Positions 36,256-44,662 of a stretch of DNA of 64,000 nucleotides are shown here, one piece after another. The notes under the pieces are model-generated. The model had not been told where the DNA came from, did no database searches, and saw nothing but the letters and a program-made list of their open reading frames with translations. This stretch comes from Alphaproteobacteria bacterium (GTDB lineage: Bacteria > Pseudomonadota > Alphaproteobacteria > Rhodobacterales > Rhodobacteraceae). A program made the translations under genes and the position numbers. Position 1 is the first letter of the stretch, and the number at the start of each line of letters is the position of its first letter. Location of the stretch: the NCBI GenBank assembly GCA_030425925.1, contig JAUHZO010000011.1, positions 92,354 to 156,353 on the forward strand, given 5' to 3'.

Positions 36256-37023
36256 ATGGGTCTCATGGGAACACTGGCCAGGGTCGCCATCGGATACGCC
36301 GCGGCGCGCGGCGTCGACACGCTTTCGGGCGGACAGGGGCTGACCGCGCTGCTGGGCGGCAAGGCGCAACTGCCCGCGCAGGACCCGCTGGCCCGCCAGC
36401 AGGCCCAGGCCGGACAGATGCTGTCGGGCACCACCGCAGGGGACGGCGCGCCGGCCAACCCGCTGCAGGACATGATGCGCCGCCTGCGGCAGGCCACGAC
36501 CGGCGACCCGGGGGCCCTGGGCGGCATGGGGGCCATGGGCGGCATGGCCGGCATGACCGGCGGTGCCAATCCGCTGGCCGGCATGATGGCGTCCATGGGC
36601 GCGACCCAGGGCAGCGCGGTGGGCGCGCTGCTTGATGCCTTCAACACCGGCGAGACGGGCCGCGAAACCGAGGAAGCCGCCGGGCTGATGCTGCGCGCGA
36701 TGATCCAGGCCGCCAAGGCCGATGGCGGCATCGACGCCGCCGAAAAGGCCCGCATCCTTGACACCGTGGGCGCGGATGCAGATGCCGGGGACATCGCCTT
36801 TGTCGAGGCGCAGCTTGCCGCGCCGGTCAACGCCCAGGCCCTGGCGGCCGACACGCCCCCGGCGCAGCGCCTGCAGGTCTATTCCGCCTCGCTGATGACG
36901 ATCCGCGTGGATACCGAGGCCGAGGCGGCCTATCTCGACATGCTGGCAAAGGCGCTGGAGCTGGACGAGCCCACGGTCAACACGCTGCACATGCAGATGG
37001 GCCTGCAGCCGCTCTACGGCTGA
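36256..37023 (+). CDS. DUF533 / TerB-like protein
   Basis: This 255-residue protein has an N-terminal hydrophobic segment (LARVAIGYAAARGVD) and a Met/Gly-rich linker (GGMGAMGGMAGMTGGANPLA). The C-terminal helical DUF533 domain (about 140-250) has LMLRAMIQAAKADGGIDAAE, the TerB-like acidic motif. It resembles E. coli YebE. Despite the TerB relation there is no direct link to the trg tellurite genes 7 kb away. It is probably co-transcribed with the following EamA gene (12-bp gap). Confidence 0.83.
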   Translation: MGLMGTLARVAIGYAAARGVDTLSGGQGLTALLGGKAQLPAQDPLARQQAQAGQMLSGTTAGDGAPANPLQDMMRRLRQATTGDPGALGGMGAMGGMAGMTGGANPLAGMMASMGATQGSAVGALLDAFNTGETGRETEEAAGLMLRAMIQAAKADGGIDAAEKARILDTVGADADAGDIAFVEAQLAAPVNAQALAADTPPAQRLQVYSASLMTIRVDTEAEAAYLDMLAKALELDEPTVNTLHMQMGLQPLYG

Positions 37024-37035
37024 ACGGCGGCACGG

Positions 37036-37917
37036 ATGGCACGCGACAACCGCCTGGGTCTGGTCCTGGCCCTCACCGGCGCGCTGGCGCTGACACCCGA
37101 TGCGCTGCTGCTGCGGCTGTCGGGCATGGAGGGGTTGCAGATGCTGGGCTGGCGCGGGCTCTGCATGGGGGCCGTGTTCCTGACCGCCTGGGCGCTGCTC
37201 GGCCGCAGCCCCCGGCGCGACCTGCTGGCGCTGGGCCGCCGCGCCGCGCTGACGGTGCTGCTGTGCCAGTTTCTCAACGCCATCCTGTTTCCGGTGGGCA
37301 TTGCCAGCGCACCGGTGGCCCCGGTGCTGCTGGGCGTGGCCACCGTGCCGGTCTGGTCGGCGCTGCTGGCGCGGCTGCTGCACGGCGAACAGGCCGGGCC
37401 CGCCACCTGGGCGGCGATTGCCGGCGTCACGGCCGGGCTGGCGCTGGCGGTGTCCGGCGATCCCGCCGACATCTTCGGCGCCGGTGCGCTGACCGGCGCG
37501 CTGTGCGGGCTGGGCGTGGCGCTGGCGCTGGCCACGAATTTCGTCACCCTGCGCCACCATCCCGAGGTGCCCGTGCTGCTGACCATCGGGCTGGGCGCGC
37601 TGGCCGCGGGCGCGCTGGGATGGGCGGTGACCGAACCGGCCTCGATGTGGCAAGGGCGGCTCTGGGCGATCCTCGTCACCGGGCTGGTGGTGCTGCCGCT
37701 GGCCTTCTTCGCCTTTGCCCAGGCCTCGCGCCTGACCAGCGCCGCCAATGTCAGCCTGCTTTTGCTGCTGGAAACCGTGCTGGGCCCGCTCTGGGTCTGG
37801 CTCGGCACAGGCGAGGCCCCGGGCCCGCGGATGATCGCCGGAGGGGCGCTGGTGGTGGGCACGCTGGCGCTGTATATCCTGCGTCCGCGCCGCCGCCGCC
37901 CCGCCCCGCAGGCCTGA
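37036..37917 (+). CDS. EamA-family (DMT) transporter
   Basis: This second ten-helix drug/metabolite-type transporter has 293 residues. It starts RLGLVLALTGALALTPDALL and has the internal repeat boundary around residue 140 (GVTAGLALAVSGDPADIFGA). The C-terminal half ends FAQASRLTSAANVSLLLLLE ... WVWLGTGEAPGPRMIAGGAL and a basic tail RPRRRRP. It follows the DUF533 gene closely and precedes fur. No substrate can be named. Confidence 0.87.
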   Translation: MARDNRLGLVLALTGALALTPDALLLRLSGMEGLQMLGWRGLCMGAVFLTAWALLGRSPRRDLLALGRRAALTVLLCQFLNAILFPVGIASAPVAPVLLGVATVPVWSALLARLLHGEQAGPATWAAIAGVTAGLALAVSGDPADIFGAGALTGALCGLGVALALATNFVTLRHHPEVPVLLTIGLGALAAGALGWAVTEPASMWQGRLWAILVTGLVVLPLAFFAFAQASRLTSAANVSLLLLLETVLGPLWVWLGTGEAPGPRMIAGGALVVGTLALYILRPRRRRPAPQA

Positions 37918-37939
37918 TGCCGTGTCACGGGCCGTTTCC

Positions 37940-37968
37940 TTGGCCCCGGGGACCGCATTGGCTATGAC
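37940..37968 (+). promoter_or_regulatory. possible fur/mur promoter
   Basis: TTGGCC (37940-37945) and TATGAC (37963-37968) are 17 bp apart, 24 bp before the fur ATG. It is a plausible sigma-70 promoter by position and spacing only. Confidence 0.35.
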
Positions 37969-37991
37969 TGAACCGAATCCAAGAGGCCGCC

Positions 37992-38405
37992 ATGTCCGAC
38001 ACCATCGCCGAACGCTGCACCGCCAAGGGTCTGCGCATGACCGGCCAGCGCCGCACGATTGCCGATGTGCTGGACGAGGCCACCGATCACCCGGATGTCG
38101 AGGAACTCTACGCCCGCGCCAGCGACCGCGATCCCAACATCTCCATCGCCACGGTCTACCGCACGGTGAAGCTGTTCGAAGAGGCGGGCATTCTTGAACG
38201 CGTCGATTTCGGCGACGGCCGCGCCCGCTACGAAGACGCCGAGCGCGACCACCACGACCACCTGATCGACCTCAACAGCGGAGAGGTGATCGAGTTCTGC
38301 GACCCCGAGATCGAAGCCCTGCAAGAGCGCATCGCCGAAAAGCTGGGTTACCGTCTCAAGGGCCACCGGATGGAACTCTACGGCGTCCCGCTCAAGAAAC
38401 CCTGA
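37992..38405 (+). CDS. fur: Fur-family metalloregulator (Fur/Mur)
   Basis: This 137-residue repressor senses divalent metal. The winged helix includes RMTGQRRTIADVL and ISIATVYRTVKLFEEAGI. The dimer domain has RARYEDAERDHHDHLIDLNS and the metal-site GEVIEFCDPEIEALQ. It lacks the paired C-terminal CxxC zinc motifs of gamma-proteobacterial Fur. In Rhodobacterales the orthologue mainly responds to manganese (Mur), so either name is possible. A long hairpin begins at its stop codon. Confidence 0.88.
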   Translation: MSDTIAERCTAKGLRMTGQRRTIADVLDEATDHPDVEELYARASDRDPNISIATVYRTVKLFEEAGILERVDFGDGRARYEDAERDHHDHLIDLNSGEVIEFCDPEIEALQERIAEKLGYRLKGHRMELYGVPLKKP

Positions 38406-38580
38406 TCTTTCTTCCGGAGCCGCCCCTTGCCTGGGCGCAGACGGACAGGAGCGGGGCTTCGGGCCAAGGCAAATCGCCGAGGGGCCCCATCGCAGATGGG
38501 GAGACGGCTATTTTCCTTGGGGCGGAGCGCCGGACCTGTCAGGCCAAGCACGGGCAAGGGGCGGGTCTGGAAGAAAGGTC
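38404..38580. repeat. 177-nt nested hairpin element
   Basis: Four stems nest along one axis: 38404-38431 with 38553-38580 (24 of 28 paired), 38444-38449 with 38535-38540, 38464-38478 with 38506-38520 (13 of 15), and 38485-38491 with 38495-38501 around GCA. The outer stem begins at the fur stop codon. It could be a MITE-like element, a structured RNA or an elaborate terminator. No gene is seen in 38406-38892; the remainder holds the dispersed repeat and tandem repeats listed next. Confidence 0.8.
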
Positions 38581-38640
38581 TTTCTTCTGGTGAGCCCTGC
38601 AGCCCGCCGCACTTTCAACCCGCGCCACATCCGGGCAGAC

Positions 38641-38689
38641 GCGTCGCCTCTCCGATATCGGAACAAAAGCGCGCGGAAGCGCTAATTCT
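38641..38689. repeat. copy 2 of a dispersed intergenic repeat
   Basis: It matches 5346-5395 through CCGATATCGGAACAAAAGCG then CGCGGAAGCGCT. It sits directly before the 54-bp tandem repeats. Confidence 0.75.
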
Positions 38690-38693
38690 TGTT

Positions 38694-38855
38694 GGCCGTC
38701 TCAACCGATCCGAAAACCGCTTCGCACTTTTCGGGTCGAGACGCGCGGGCCGTCTCAACCGATCCGAAAACCGCTTCGCACTTTTCGGGTCGAGACGCGC
38801 GGGCCGTCTCAACCGATCCGAAAACCGCCCTGCACTCTTCGCGTCTAGACGCGCG
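38694..38855. repeat. three tandem 54-bp repeats
   Basis: Units begin at 38694, 38748 and 38802 with period 54. The first two are identical; the third diverges in its second half. Each unit holds an imperfect inverted repeat, GATCCGAAAA with TTTTCGGGTC, flanked by GTCTC and GAGAC. The minus-strand frame stays open through it only because 54 is a multiple of three, so I do not call a gene. Confidence 0.92.
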
Positions 38856-38892
38856 GCACCCTTGCCCGATCCCCCCCCGCCTGCCGGAAACG

Positions 38893-39612
38893 TCACGCCA
38901 GAACCAGGTTCACCCGGCGGTTCTGCTTGCCCTTGTTCTCGATCTTGCCAAAGCGCAGCGCGCCGATCTCGCCGGTGCGGGCGACATGGGTGCCGCCGCA
39001 GGGCTGCAGGTCCACCTGGTCGCCGCCCACGCCGATGCGCACCAGCCGGATCGCCCCGGCGCCACGCGGCGGCTGCACCGACAGCGTCTTGACCAGCCCG
39101 GGATTGGCGTCCAGCTCGGCTTCGGTGATCCAGTCCTCGGTCACCGGCAGGTCGCGGTCCACCAGGTCGTTGAGCGCACGTTCCAGCGCGTCGCGGTCCG
39201 CGGGCGGTTCGGGCATCTGGAAATCCAGCCGTCCGGTGCCCGCGCCGATGGCCCCGCCGGTGACCGGCAGCGGCACCACCACGCTCAGCAGATGCAGCGC
39301 GGTGTGGATGCGCATGTGCCGGTGCCGCCGTTCCCAGTCGAGCACCTGCAGCACCTTCGCGCCCGTGGGCGGCATCGCCGCGGGCTCGGCCGGCACCAGC
39401 ACCGACAGCCCGCCCTCACCACGCACCGCGGTGGCGACGGGCAGCCGCTGGCCATCCCATTCCAGCCAGCCGCTGTCGCCGGGCTGGCCGCCGCCGGTGG
39501 GATAGAACAGCGAGGGCGAGACGATCACCCCGCCTTCGGCGGTGTGGCCCAGCACCTCGCCCGGGGCCTCGCGCCGGTAGGGATCGCTGCGGTAGAGCGC
39601 CTCGTCGGTCAT
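38893..39612 (-). CDS. alaX: alanyl-tRNA editing protein AlaX
   Basis: AlaX is a free-standing relative of the AlaRS editing domain; it clears Ser or Gly wrongly attached to tRNA-Ala. The 239-residue protein has SPSLFYPTGGGQPGDSGWL, the zinc ligands HTALHLLSVVV (HxxxH) and DLQPCGGTHVARTGEIG (CxxxH). The end GKIENKGKQNRRVN is typical. It is the last gene of the cysK-mscS-alaX chain and overlaps the channel gene by ATGA. Confidence 0.93.
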   Translation of the reverse strand: MTDEALYRSDPYRREAPGEVLGHTAEGGVIVSPSLFYPTGGGQPGDSGWLEWDGQRLPVATAVRGEGGLSVLVPAEPAAMPPTGAKVLQVLDWERRHRHMRIHTALHLLSVVVPLPVTGGAIGAGTGRLDFQMPEPPADRDALERALNDLVDRDLPVTEDWITEAELDANPGLVKTLSVQPPRGAGAIRLVRIGVGGDQVDLQPCGGTHVARTGEIGALRFGKIENKGKQNRRVNLVLA

Positions 39613-42008
39613 GTCGTCTGTCCTCCCTTCGCGGCCGCGTCGCCTGCGCCGCCTTCCTCGCCGCCGCCCTCGGGTTCCGCCGCCCGGGGTGCGGTCATCA
39701 GCCCGGCCAGGGCCTCGGGGTTGCGCAGCCAGACGTCACGCTGGGCAAACGGGATCTCGATCCCCGCCTCGGCAAAACGCTCGACGATCTGGTGGCGCAT
39801 CTCGGTGCGCACCGACAGGCCGTAATTGATGTCGCGCAGCACCGCGCGAATGCGGAAATCCAGCGAATCCGCGCCAAAGCCCACAAAGTCCACCGCCGGG
39901 GCCGGGTTCATCAGCACCATGTCGTGCTGCCGCGCGATGTCCAGCAGGATCTTTTCGACCTTGCGGGTGTCGCTGCCATAGGCCACGCCCACCGGCACCA
40001 CGATCCGCCCCAGCACATTGCCGCGGGTGTAGTTCGACACCTGCCCCGACACGAAATCGGCATTGGGGATGATCACGTCGTAGCGGTCGAAGGTCTCGAT
40101 CCGGGTGGAGCGCACCGAGATGTTCTTGACGATCCCGTGCAGGCCGCCGACCTCGATCCAGTCACCTTCCGAGATCGGCCGTTCGATCAGCAGGATAATG
40201 CCCGAGACAAAGTTCGACACGATGTTCTGCAGGCCAAAGCCGATGCCCACCGACAGCGCCCCGGCGACAATCGCCAGCGAAGACAGGTCCAGCCCGCCCG
40301 CGGTGATGGCGATCACCGCCGCCGCGAACATGCCGACATAGCCGACGCCCGACACGATGGCGTTCTGCCCACCCTGGTCGATCCGGGTCTTGGGCAGGAC
40401 CGAGGTGCGCAGCGCCCCCTGCAGCAGCCGCGTCAGCATGTAGCCGACGACAAACACCACGATGACCACCAGCAGGTCGCTGGGCGAAAAGCGGGTTTCC
40501 CCGATCACGAAGCCTTCGCGGAAGGTGGTCCAGAGTTCGGTCAGATCGGCCACCCGCGCGCCCCAGATCAGCGCCAGGAAGGGCAGCGCCGCCAGGGTCA
40601 GCAGAAAGCCCGCCAGCACCGGCAGCAGGGTCTCGTCCTCGTCGGGGTGCTGCCCGGTGAAGAGGTGGTAGAGCGCGTTCAGCAATTGCTGCAGGATCAG
40701 CACCAGCCCGATCAGCGCCAGCGTCTCGATGGCCGGATAGACCAGCGCCTCGCCCGCGCCGGCATAGCCGATGGCCGCCATCACCGGCCCGGCCACGCCG
40801 ACGATCATCGCCGCACGCCCCATCAGCCGGGCAAAGCGCAGGCGGAACTGCCCTGCATCGGGCAGCGTGGCGGCAGCGGTGCCTGCCATCGCCGCCGCGT
40901 TGCGCACCCGCCCCAGCCGGAACAGCAGATAGCCCGACAGCACCAGCAGCGGGAAATTCGCCACCGCAACCGTCTCGTGCGGATAGGAATCGAACCGGAT
41001 CAGCGCCTCCAGCACGTCCTTGGCGACAAAGAGCACCGCCAACCCGTTGGCCCAGCGGCGCGCCTCCGCGCGGTCCTCGGCGGCCAGCGGCAGGGCGGCG
41101 ATGTCGTCATTGGGGTGAAACGCCTGGTCGGCCAGCCAGCGGATGCCCAGCAGCACCCCGGCCCAGAACGGCACCTGTTCCAGCAGAAGCGTCCAGCGCG
41201 GCCCGATCATGCCGGTATCAAAGGCCGCCGCACTCAGCGCGTAGATGCCGCCCAGGGGCAGCAGGATCTGGCCCAGCGAGGCCAGGAATCGCCAGACGCC
41301 CATGCCGCGCCGGGTGCGCCCGCGCAGCCGCGACACCGCCGCCCGGGCCCAGCCCTGACCGCGCGCCAGCAGCATTATGCCAAGGCCCAGCTGCAGCAGG
41401 ATCACCGGCAGGTTGACCCGCGCCTCGGCCTGCAACGCGGGCGAAGCGGCGTTGCGCGTCAGTTCCTGCCAGGACCGCCGCAGCGAGCTGGCAAGATCGT
41501 CATAGGCCGCGGCCCAGTGCGCCGGGTTCAGCGGCGACGGCCCCAGGGTCAGCAGCGCATCGGTCTGGCGGGCACGGATCAGCGCGTCGATGGCCCCGAT
41601 CAGGCCGTCGGCGCGGGTATAGGCCTCTTCGGCGCGCTGCACCGGCGCGCGCAGCCGCGACAGCTGTTCGGCCAGTTCGCGCCGCCGGTCCGAGATCTCC
41701 TGCGGTTCAGGACCGGTCTCGGGCACCGGGCCCAGGGCGTCCAGCTGCGCCTGCAGCGTGGCGATGCGCGGAAGGCTGGCCTCCTGCGCCACCAGAAAGC
41801 GGTCGCGCCAGCCCGCCAGTTCGGCGCGCAGCGTCTCGAACGCCTCGTCCGAGGCGCGCCCGGCCTCCACCACCTCTTCGGCGCGGTTGGCCAGGCCCGT
41901 CCAGGCGTCGTAGTCGATGGCGATGGCGGTGTCCTGCGCCAGCGCCGCGCCGGTCCAGACCATCAGCCCCAGGACCAGCGCGGCCAGCGCGCGTGCAAGG
42001 CGGCTCAT
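39609..42008 (-). CDS. MscS-family mechanosensitive channel with DUF3772 N-terminus
   Basis: This large tension-gated channel of the inner membrane has 799 residues. It starts with a signal peptide (ALAALVLGLMVWTGAALAQ), then a periplasmic helical DUF3772 domain (about 25-200) rich in coiled-coil. About ten membrane helices follow, and the MscS pore/beta domain lies at about 550-760 with SVGIGFGLQNIVSNFVSGI and SEGDWIEVGGLHG. I place the start at 42008, where ATGA overlaps the cysK stop; the longer frame to 42134 lies inside cysK. Confidence 0.92.
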   Translation of the reverse strand: MSRLARALAALVLGLMVWTGAALAQDTAIAIDYDAWTGLANRAEEVVEAGRASDEAFETLRAELAGWRDRFLVAQEASLPRIATLQAQLDALGPVPETGPEPQEISDRRRELAEQLSRLRAPVQRAEEAYTRADGLIGAIDALIRARQTDALLTLGPSPLNPAHWAAAYDDLASSLRRSWQELTRNAASPALQAEARVNLPVILLQLGLGIMLLARGQGWARAAVSRLRGRTRRGMGVWRFLASLGQILLPLGGIYALSAAAFDTGMIGPRWTLLLEQVPFWAGVLLGIRWLADQAFHPNDDIAALPLAAEDRAEARRWANGLAVLFVAKDVLEALIRFDSYPHETVAVANFPLLVLSGYLLFRLGRVRNAAAMAGTAAATLPDAGQFRLRFARLMGRAAMIVGVAGPVMAAIGYAGAGEALVYPAIETLALIGLVLILQQLLNALYHLFTGQHPDEDETLLPVLAGFLLTLAALPFLALIWGARVADLTELWTTFREGFVIGETRFSPSDLLVVIVVFVVGYMLTRLLQGALRTSVLPKTRIDQGGQNAIVSGVGYVGMFAAAVIAITAGGLDLSSLAIVAGALSVGIGFGLQNIVSNFVSGIILLIERPISEGDWIEVGGLHGIVKNISVRSTRIETFDRYDVIIPNADFVSGQVSNYTRGNVLGRIVVPVGVAYGSDTRKVEKILLDIARQHDMVLMNPAPAVDFVGFGADSLDFRIRAVLRDINYGLSVRTEMRHQIVERFAEAGIEIPFAQRDVWLRNPEALAGLMTAPRAAEPEGGGEEGGAGDAAAKGGQTT

Positions 42009-43033
42009 GCGTCTTCGAACACGCCGGGAATGCTGGCCGGCGCGCGGTCGATCCAGCCGGGCAGCGGCAGGCCCTTTTCGCGCAGGAAGTCCGGGTTGAA
42101 CAGTTTCGACTGATAGCGCGTGCCGTAATCGCACAGGATCGTCACGATGGTATGGCCCGGCCCCATCTCGCGCGCCATGCGGATCGCACCGGCCACGTTG
42201 ACCCCGGTGGACCCGCCCATCACCAGCCCCTCTTCGGACAGCAGGTCAAAGACGATGGGCAGCGCCTCGGCATCCGAGACGCGGCAGGTGAAATCCGGGG
42301 TGAAGCCTTCGAGATTTGCCGTGATGCGGCCCTGCCCGATGCCTTCGGTGATGGAGTTGCCGGGATTTTCCTCGCCGGTGAACAGCTTCAGCAGCCCCGC
42401 CCCTTCGGGATCGGCCAGCCCCACCTTGACACCCCTGGGCTGCAGCGCCTGCGCCACGCCGGCCACGGTGCCGCCCGATCCGGCAGCGCAGATGAAGCCG
42501 TCGACCTTGCCGCCGGTCTGCTCCCAGATCTCGGGCCCGGTGGTTTCCACATGGGCCTGGCGGTTGGCGACATTGTCGAACTGGTTGGCCCAGATCGCGC
42601 CATTGGGCTCGCTGGCCGCCAGTTTTTCGGCCAGACGGCCGGAATACCGCACGTAATTGTTGGGGTTGCGATAGGGGGCGGCGGGCACCTGCACCAGCTC
42701 CGCCCCGGCAAGCCGCAGCATGTCCTTCTTTTCCTGGCTCTGCGTCTCGGGGATGACGATCACGGTGCGAAAGCCCATGGAGGCTCCTACCAGCGCCAGC
42801 CCGATCCCGGTATTGCCCGCCGTGCCCTCGACAATCGTGCCGCCGGGCGCCAGCTGCCCGCGCGCCATGGCATCGCGGATGATGTACAGCGCGGCGCGGT
42901 CCTTGACCGACTGGCCGGGATTCATGAATTCGGCCTTGCCCAGGATCGTGCAGCCCGTCATCTCCGATGCCTTCCGGAGCCTGATCAGGGGCGTGTTGCC
43001 GATGGCGTCGGCGAGGTCTTGCGCGATCCGCAT
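42005..43033 (-). CDS. cysK: cysteine synthase (O-acetylserine sulfhydrylase)
   Basis: CysK makes cysteine from O-acetylserine and sulfide with pyridoxal phosphate. The 342-residue protein has the PLP lysine in FMNPGQSVKDRAALYI (Lys44), the substrate loop EGTAGNTGIGLALVGAS, and the phosphate cup AAGSGGTVAGV. It is longer at the C-terminus than E. coli CysK (about 320). Its place behind trgA-trgB matches the Rhodobacter sphaeroides tellurite locus, where cysteine supply is part of resistance. Confidence 0.93.
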   Translation of the reverse strand: MRIAQDLADAIGNTPLIRLRKASEMTGCTILGKAEFMNPGQSVKDRAALYIIRDAMARGQLAPGGTIVEGTAGNTGIGLALVGASMGFRTVIVIPETQSQEKKDMLRLAGAELVQVPAAPYRNPNNYVRYSGRLAEKLAASEPNGAIWANQFDNVANRQAHVETTGPEIWEQTGGKVDGFICAAGSGGTVAGVAQALQPRGVKVGLADPEGAGLLKLFTGEENPGNSITEGIGQGRITANLEGFTPDFTCRVSDAEALPIVFDLLSEEGLVMGGSTGVNVAGAIRMAREMGPGHTIVTILCDYGTRYQSKLFNPDFLREKGLPLPGWIDRAPASIPGVFEDA

Positions 43034-43090
43034 GGGGCGTCCTTTCGCTGGGGCCGGTTCAGACAGGTTTAGGACCGCACCGTCGGGAAC

Positions 43091-44218
43091 TCAACCCGGG
43101 CGGCGCAGGGCATCACGCCGCCGTGCAAGCCACAAGAGCATCATCGCCAGCGGCGCGGCGTTGACCTCGCCGCTGTCCACCAGCGCCATGGCGGCGTCAA
43201 AGGACAGCACGTGGCGGCGGATGTCCTCGTTCTCGGAGTCCAGCCCGCCTTCGGCACGGCCGACGCCGGACAGGTCGCACAGACCCAGGTAGCAGTGAAA
43301 GAACTCGGTGGTGTAGCCCGGCGAGGCATAGACCCGCGTCATCGGCTCCAGATCGCCCAGGATGATCCCGGCCTCTTCCCCGGCCTCGCGCCGGGCGGTG
43401 TCGGCGGGGTGTTCGCCGGCATCCACCAACCCCGCCACCGGCTCCAGCACCCAGGGCGCGGGATCGCCGCGATGGATCGGTCCAAAGCGCAGCTGTTCGA
43501 TCAGAAGCACCAGATCGTTCACCGGATCGTAAGGCAGCACCAGCGCGGCGTCGAAGGCGATAAAGGATTCGCGGCGGAACGGCGCGCTCCAGTCGCCGTC
43601 GAAGCGGCGGAACCGCAGGTCGAAGGATTTCACCCGGAAAAAGCCGTCATAGCCGGGATGAAAGCGCAACAGGTCGACATCCGCCATGGTCTTGGGGCTG
43701 CGCAGGGTCTGCGGGGCCGGCGTGGCGGCCAGGTCGCGCGCCCAGCCGCGGGCGCGAAAGAACGGCAGGATGCGCTGCATCTCGGCGGCGCTGTCGCGGC
43801 CAAAGCGCAGCATCACCTCTTCGGCCGCCGACAGGGTCATCGCGCCCCAGCGTGCTTCCCAGTCCGCCAGATCCCAGGGCGCGCCCGGTTGCCAGCGGTC
43901 ATCGGTCGGGAAATAGACCCGCGCCGCAACTGGACCGGTGGCGGTGGTCACCTCCACCTCGCGCAGGTCATAGGCAAAGCCGCCTTCGTAGAAATCGAGC
44001 CGCGCCACGTCGGTTTCGGACAGCCCGCGCAGCAGCACGCCGGGGGCCTCGGCCCCCGGCTCGGGCACGATCAGCGGAAAGGCCTGCCCCTCGGCCCAGC
44101 GCACAGCGTGGTCCGGCAGATGGGCCGCCGTGACCGCGTCCGGGCCAAGCGGGCGCGCCAGCACCCGCTCCAGCAGGGCCACACAGCGGAGCGTGCCGTA
44201 GAAGAACAGATCAGACAG
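43091..44218 (-). CDS. trgB: TrgB-like fusion of gamma-glutamylcyclotransferase-like and Nudix domains, CTG start
   Basis: TrgB is a tellurite-resistance protein whose C-terminal half is an ADP-ribose-pyrophosphatase-like Nudix hydrolase. Residues about 3-115 form a GGCT-like domain (DLFFYGTLRCVALLERVL ... DFYEGGFAYDLREVEV). Residues about 200-360 hold a perfect Nudix box, GLVDAGEHPADTARREAGEE followed by AGI. The start is unusual. The in-frame stop of trgA lies two codons upstream, the essential YGTLR strand begins at codon 7, and no ATG, GTG or TTG lies between. CTG at 44218, six bases after GGAGG, is the only sensible start. A GTG start at 44182 would lose the YGTLR strand. Confidence 0.88.
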   Translation of the reverse strand: MSDLFFYGTLRCVALLERVLARPLGPDAVTAAHLPDHAVRWAEGQAFPLIVPEPGAEAPGVLLRGLSETDVARLDFYEGGFAYDLREVEVTTATGPVAARVYFPTDDRWQPGAPWDLADWEARWGAMTLSAAEEVMLRFGRDSAAEMQRILPFFRARGWARDLAATPAPQTLRSPKTMADVDLLRFHPGYDGFFRVKSFDLRFRRFDGDWSAPFRRESFIAFDAALVLPYDPVNDLVLLIEQLRFGPIHRGDPAPWVLEPVAGLVDAGEHPADTARREAGEEAGIILGDLEPMTRVYASPGYTTEFFHCYLGLCDLSGVGRAEGGLDSENEDIRRHVLSFDAAMALVDSGEVNAAPLAMMLLWLARRRDALRRPG

Positions 44219-44221
44219 GGC

Positions 44222-44662
44222 TTACCTCCAGCGCCGGGCGGCGATTTCGGTGAACCAGCCGCTCAGCACGGCCCCCACCAACAGGATGACGATCACCTGC
44301 AGGTTCACCAGGTAGACGCCGAATTCAAGGCCGATCTCGAAGATCGCCACCAGCGCCTCCATCGCGCCGTCATAGACCCGGCGCATGGACCGCGCGACCA
44401 TTTCGTTGCAGGCATGAACGAAAAGGCACCACAAGACCATTGTCGCCGTGCCGGTCAGCCCGTTCGAGATCGCCGCAGAAATGCCGCGCCCGGCGCGCGA
44501 GCCCAGCGTCACCCAGCCCGCCAGCGCGCCCAGCGCGGTGTTGACATAGGTGAAGGCCCCGAAATCCGTGCTGGCGGGCATCAGGGTCTTGATCGTCTCC
44601 GAGGTAAAGAACGCAAGCGCGGCAAGACAGAGGGCGGCGACGAGTCTTGCGGCTGTGGGCAT
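44222..44662 (-). CDS. trgA: TrgA family tellurite-resistance membrane protein
   Basis: This 146-residue inner-membrane protein has four hydrophobic segments: LVAALCLAALAFFTSETI, YVNTALGALAGWVTLGSRAG, LTGTATMVLWCLFVHACNEM and VYLVNLQVIVILLVGAVLSG. The family is known from the R. sphaeroides trgAB locus that raises tellurite tolerance; its mechanism is not settled. The start overlaps the cfa stop by one base (TAATG). Its last codons contain the GGAGG ribosome site for trgB, so translation is tightly coupled. Confidence 0.88.
   Translation of the reverse strand: MPTAARLVAALCLAALAFFTSETIKTLMPASTDFGAFTYVNTALGALAGWVTLGSRAGRGISAAISNGLTGTATMVLWCLFVHACNEMVARSMRRVYDGAMEALVAIFEIGLEFGVYLVNLQVIVILLVGAVLSGWFTEIAARRWR

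Noticed and set aside
38694..38855. possible CRISPR array
   Set aside because: The units are directly abutting with no unique spacers, and no cas genes are present.
38615..38896. 93-residue minus-strand frame made of RFSDRLRRPARLDPKSA-like repeats
   Set aside because: It is the translation of the 54-bp intergenic tandem repeats; it has no ribosome site and stays open only because the period is divisible by three.
39792..42113. 773-residue plus-strand open frame
   Set aside because: Antisense to the mechanosensitive channel gene; His/Gln/Arg-rich shadow.
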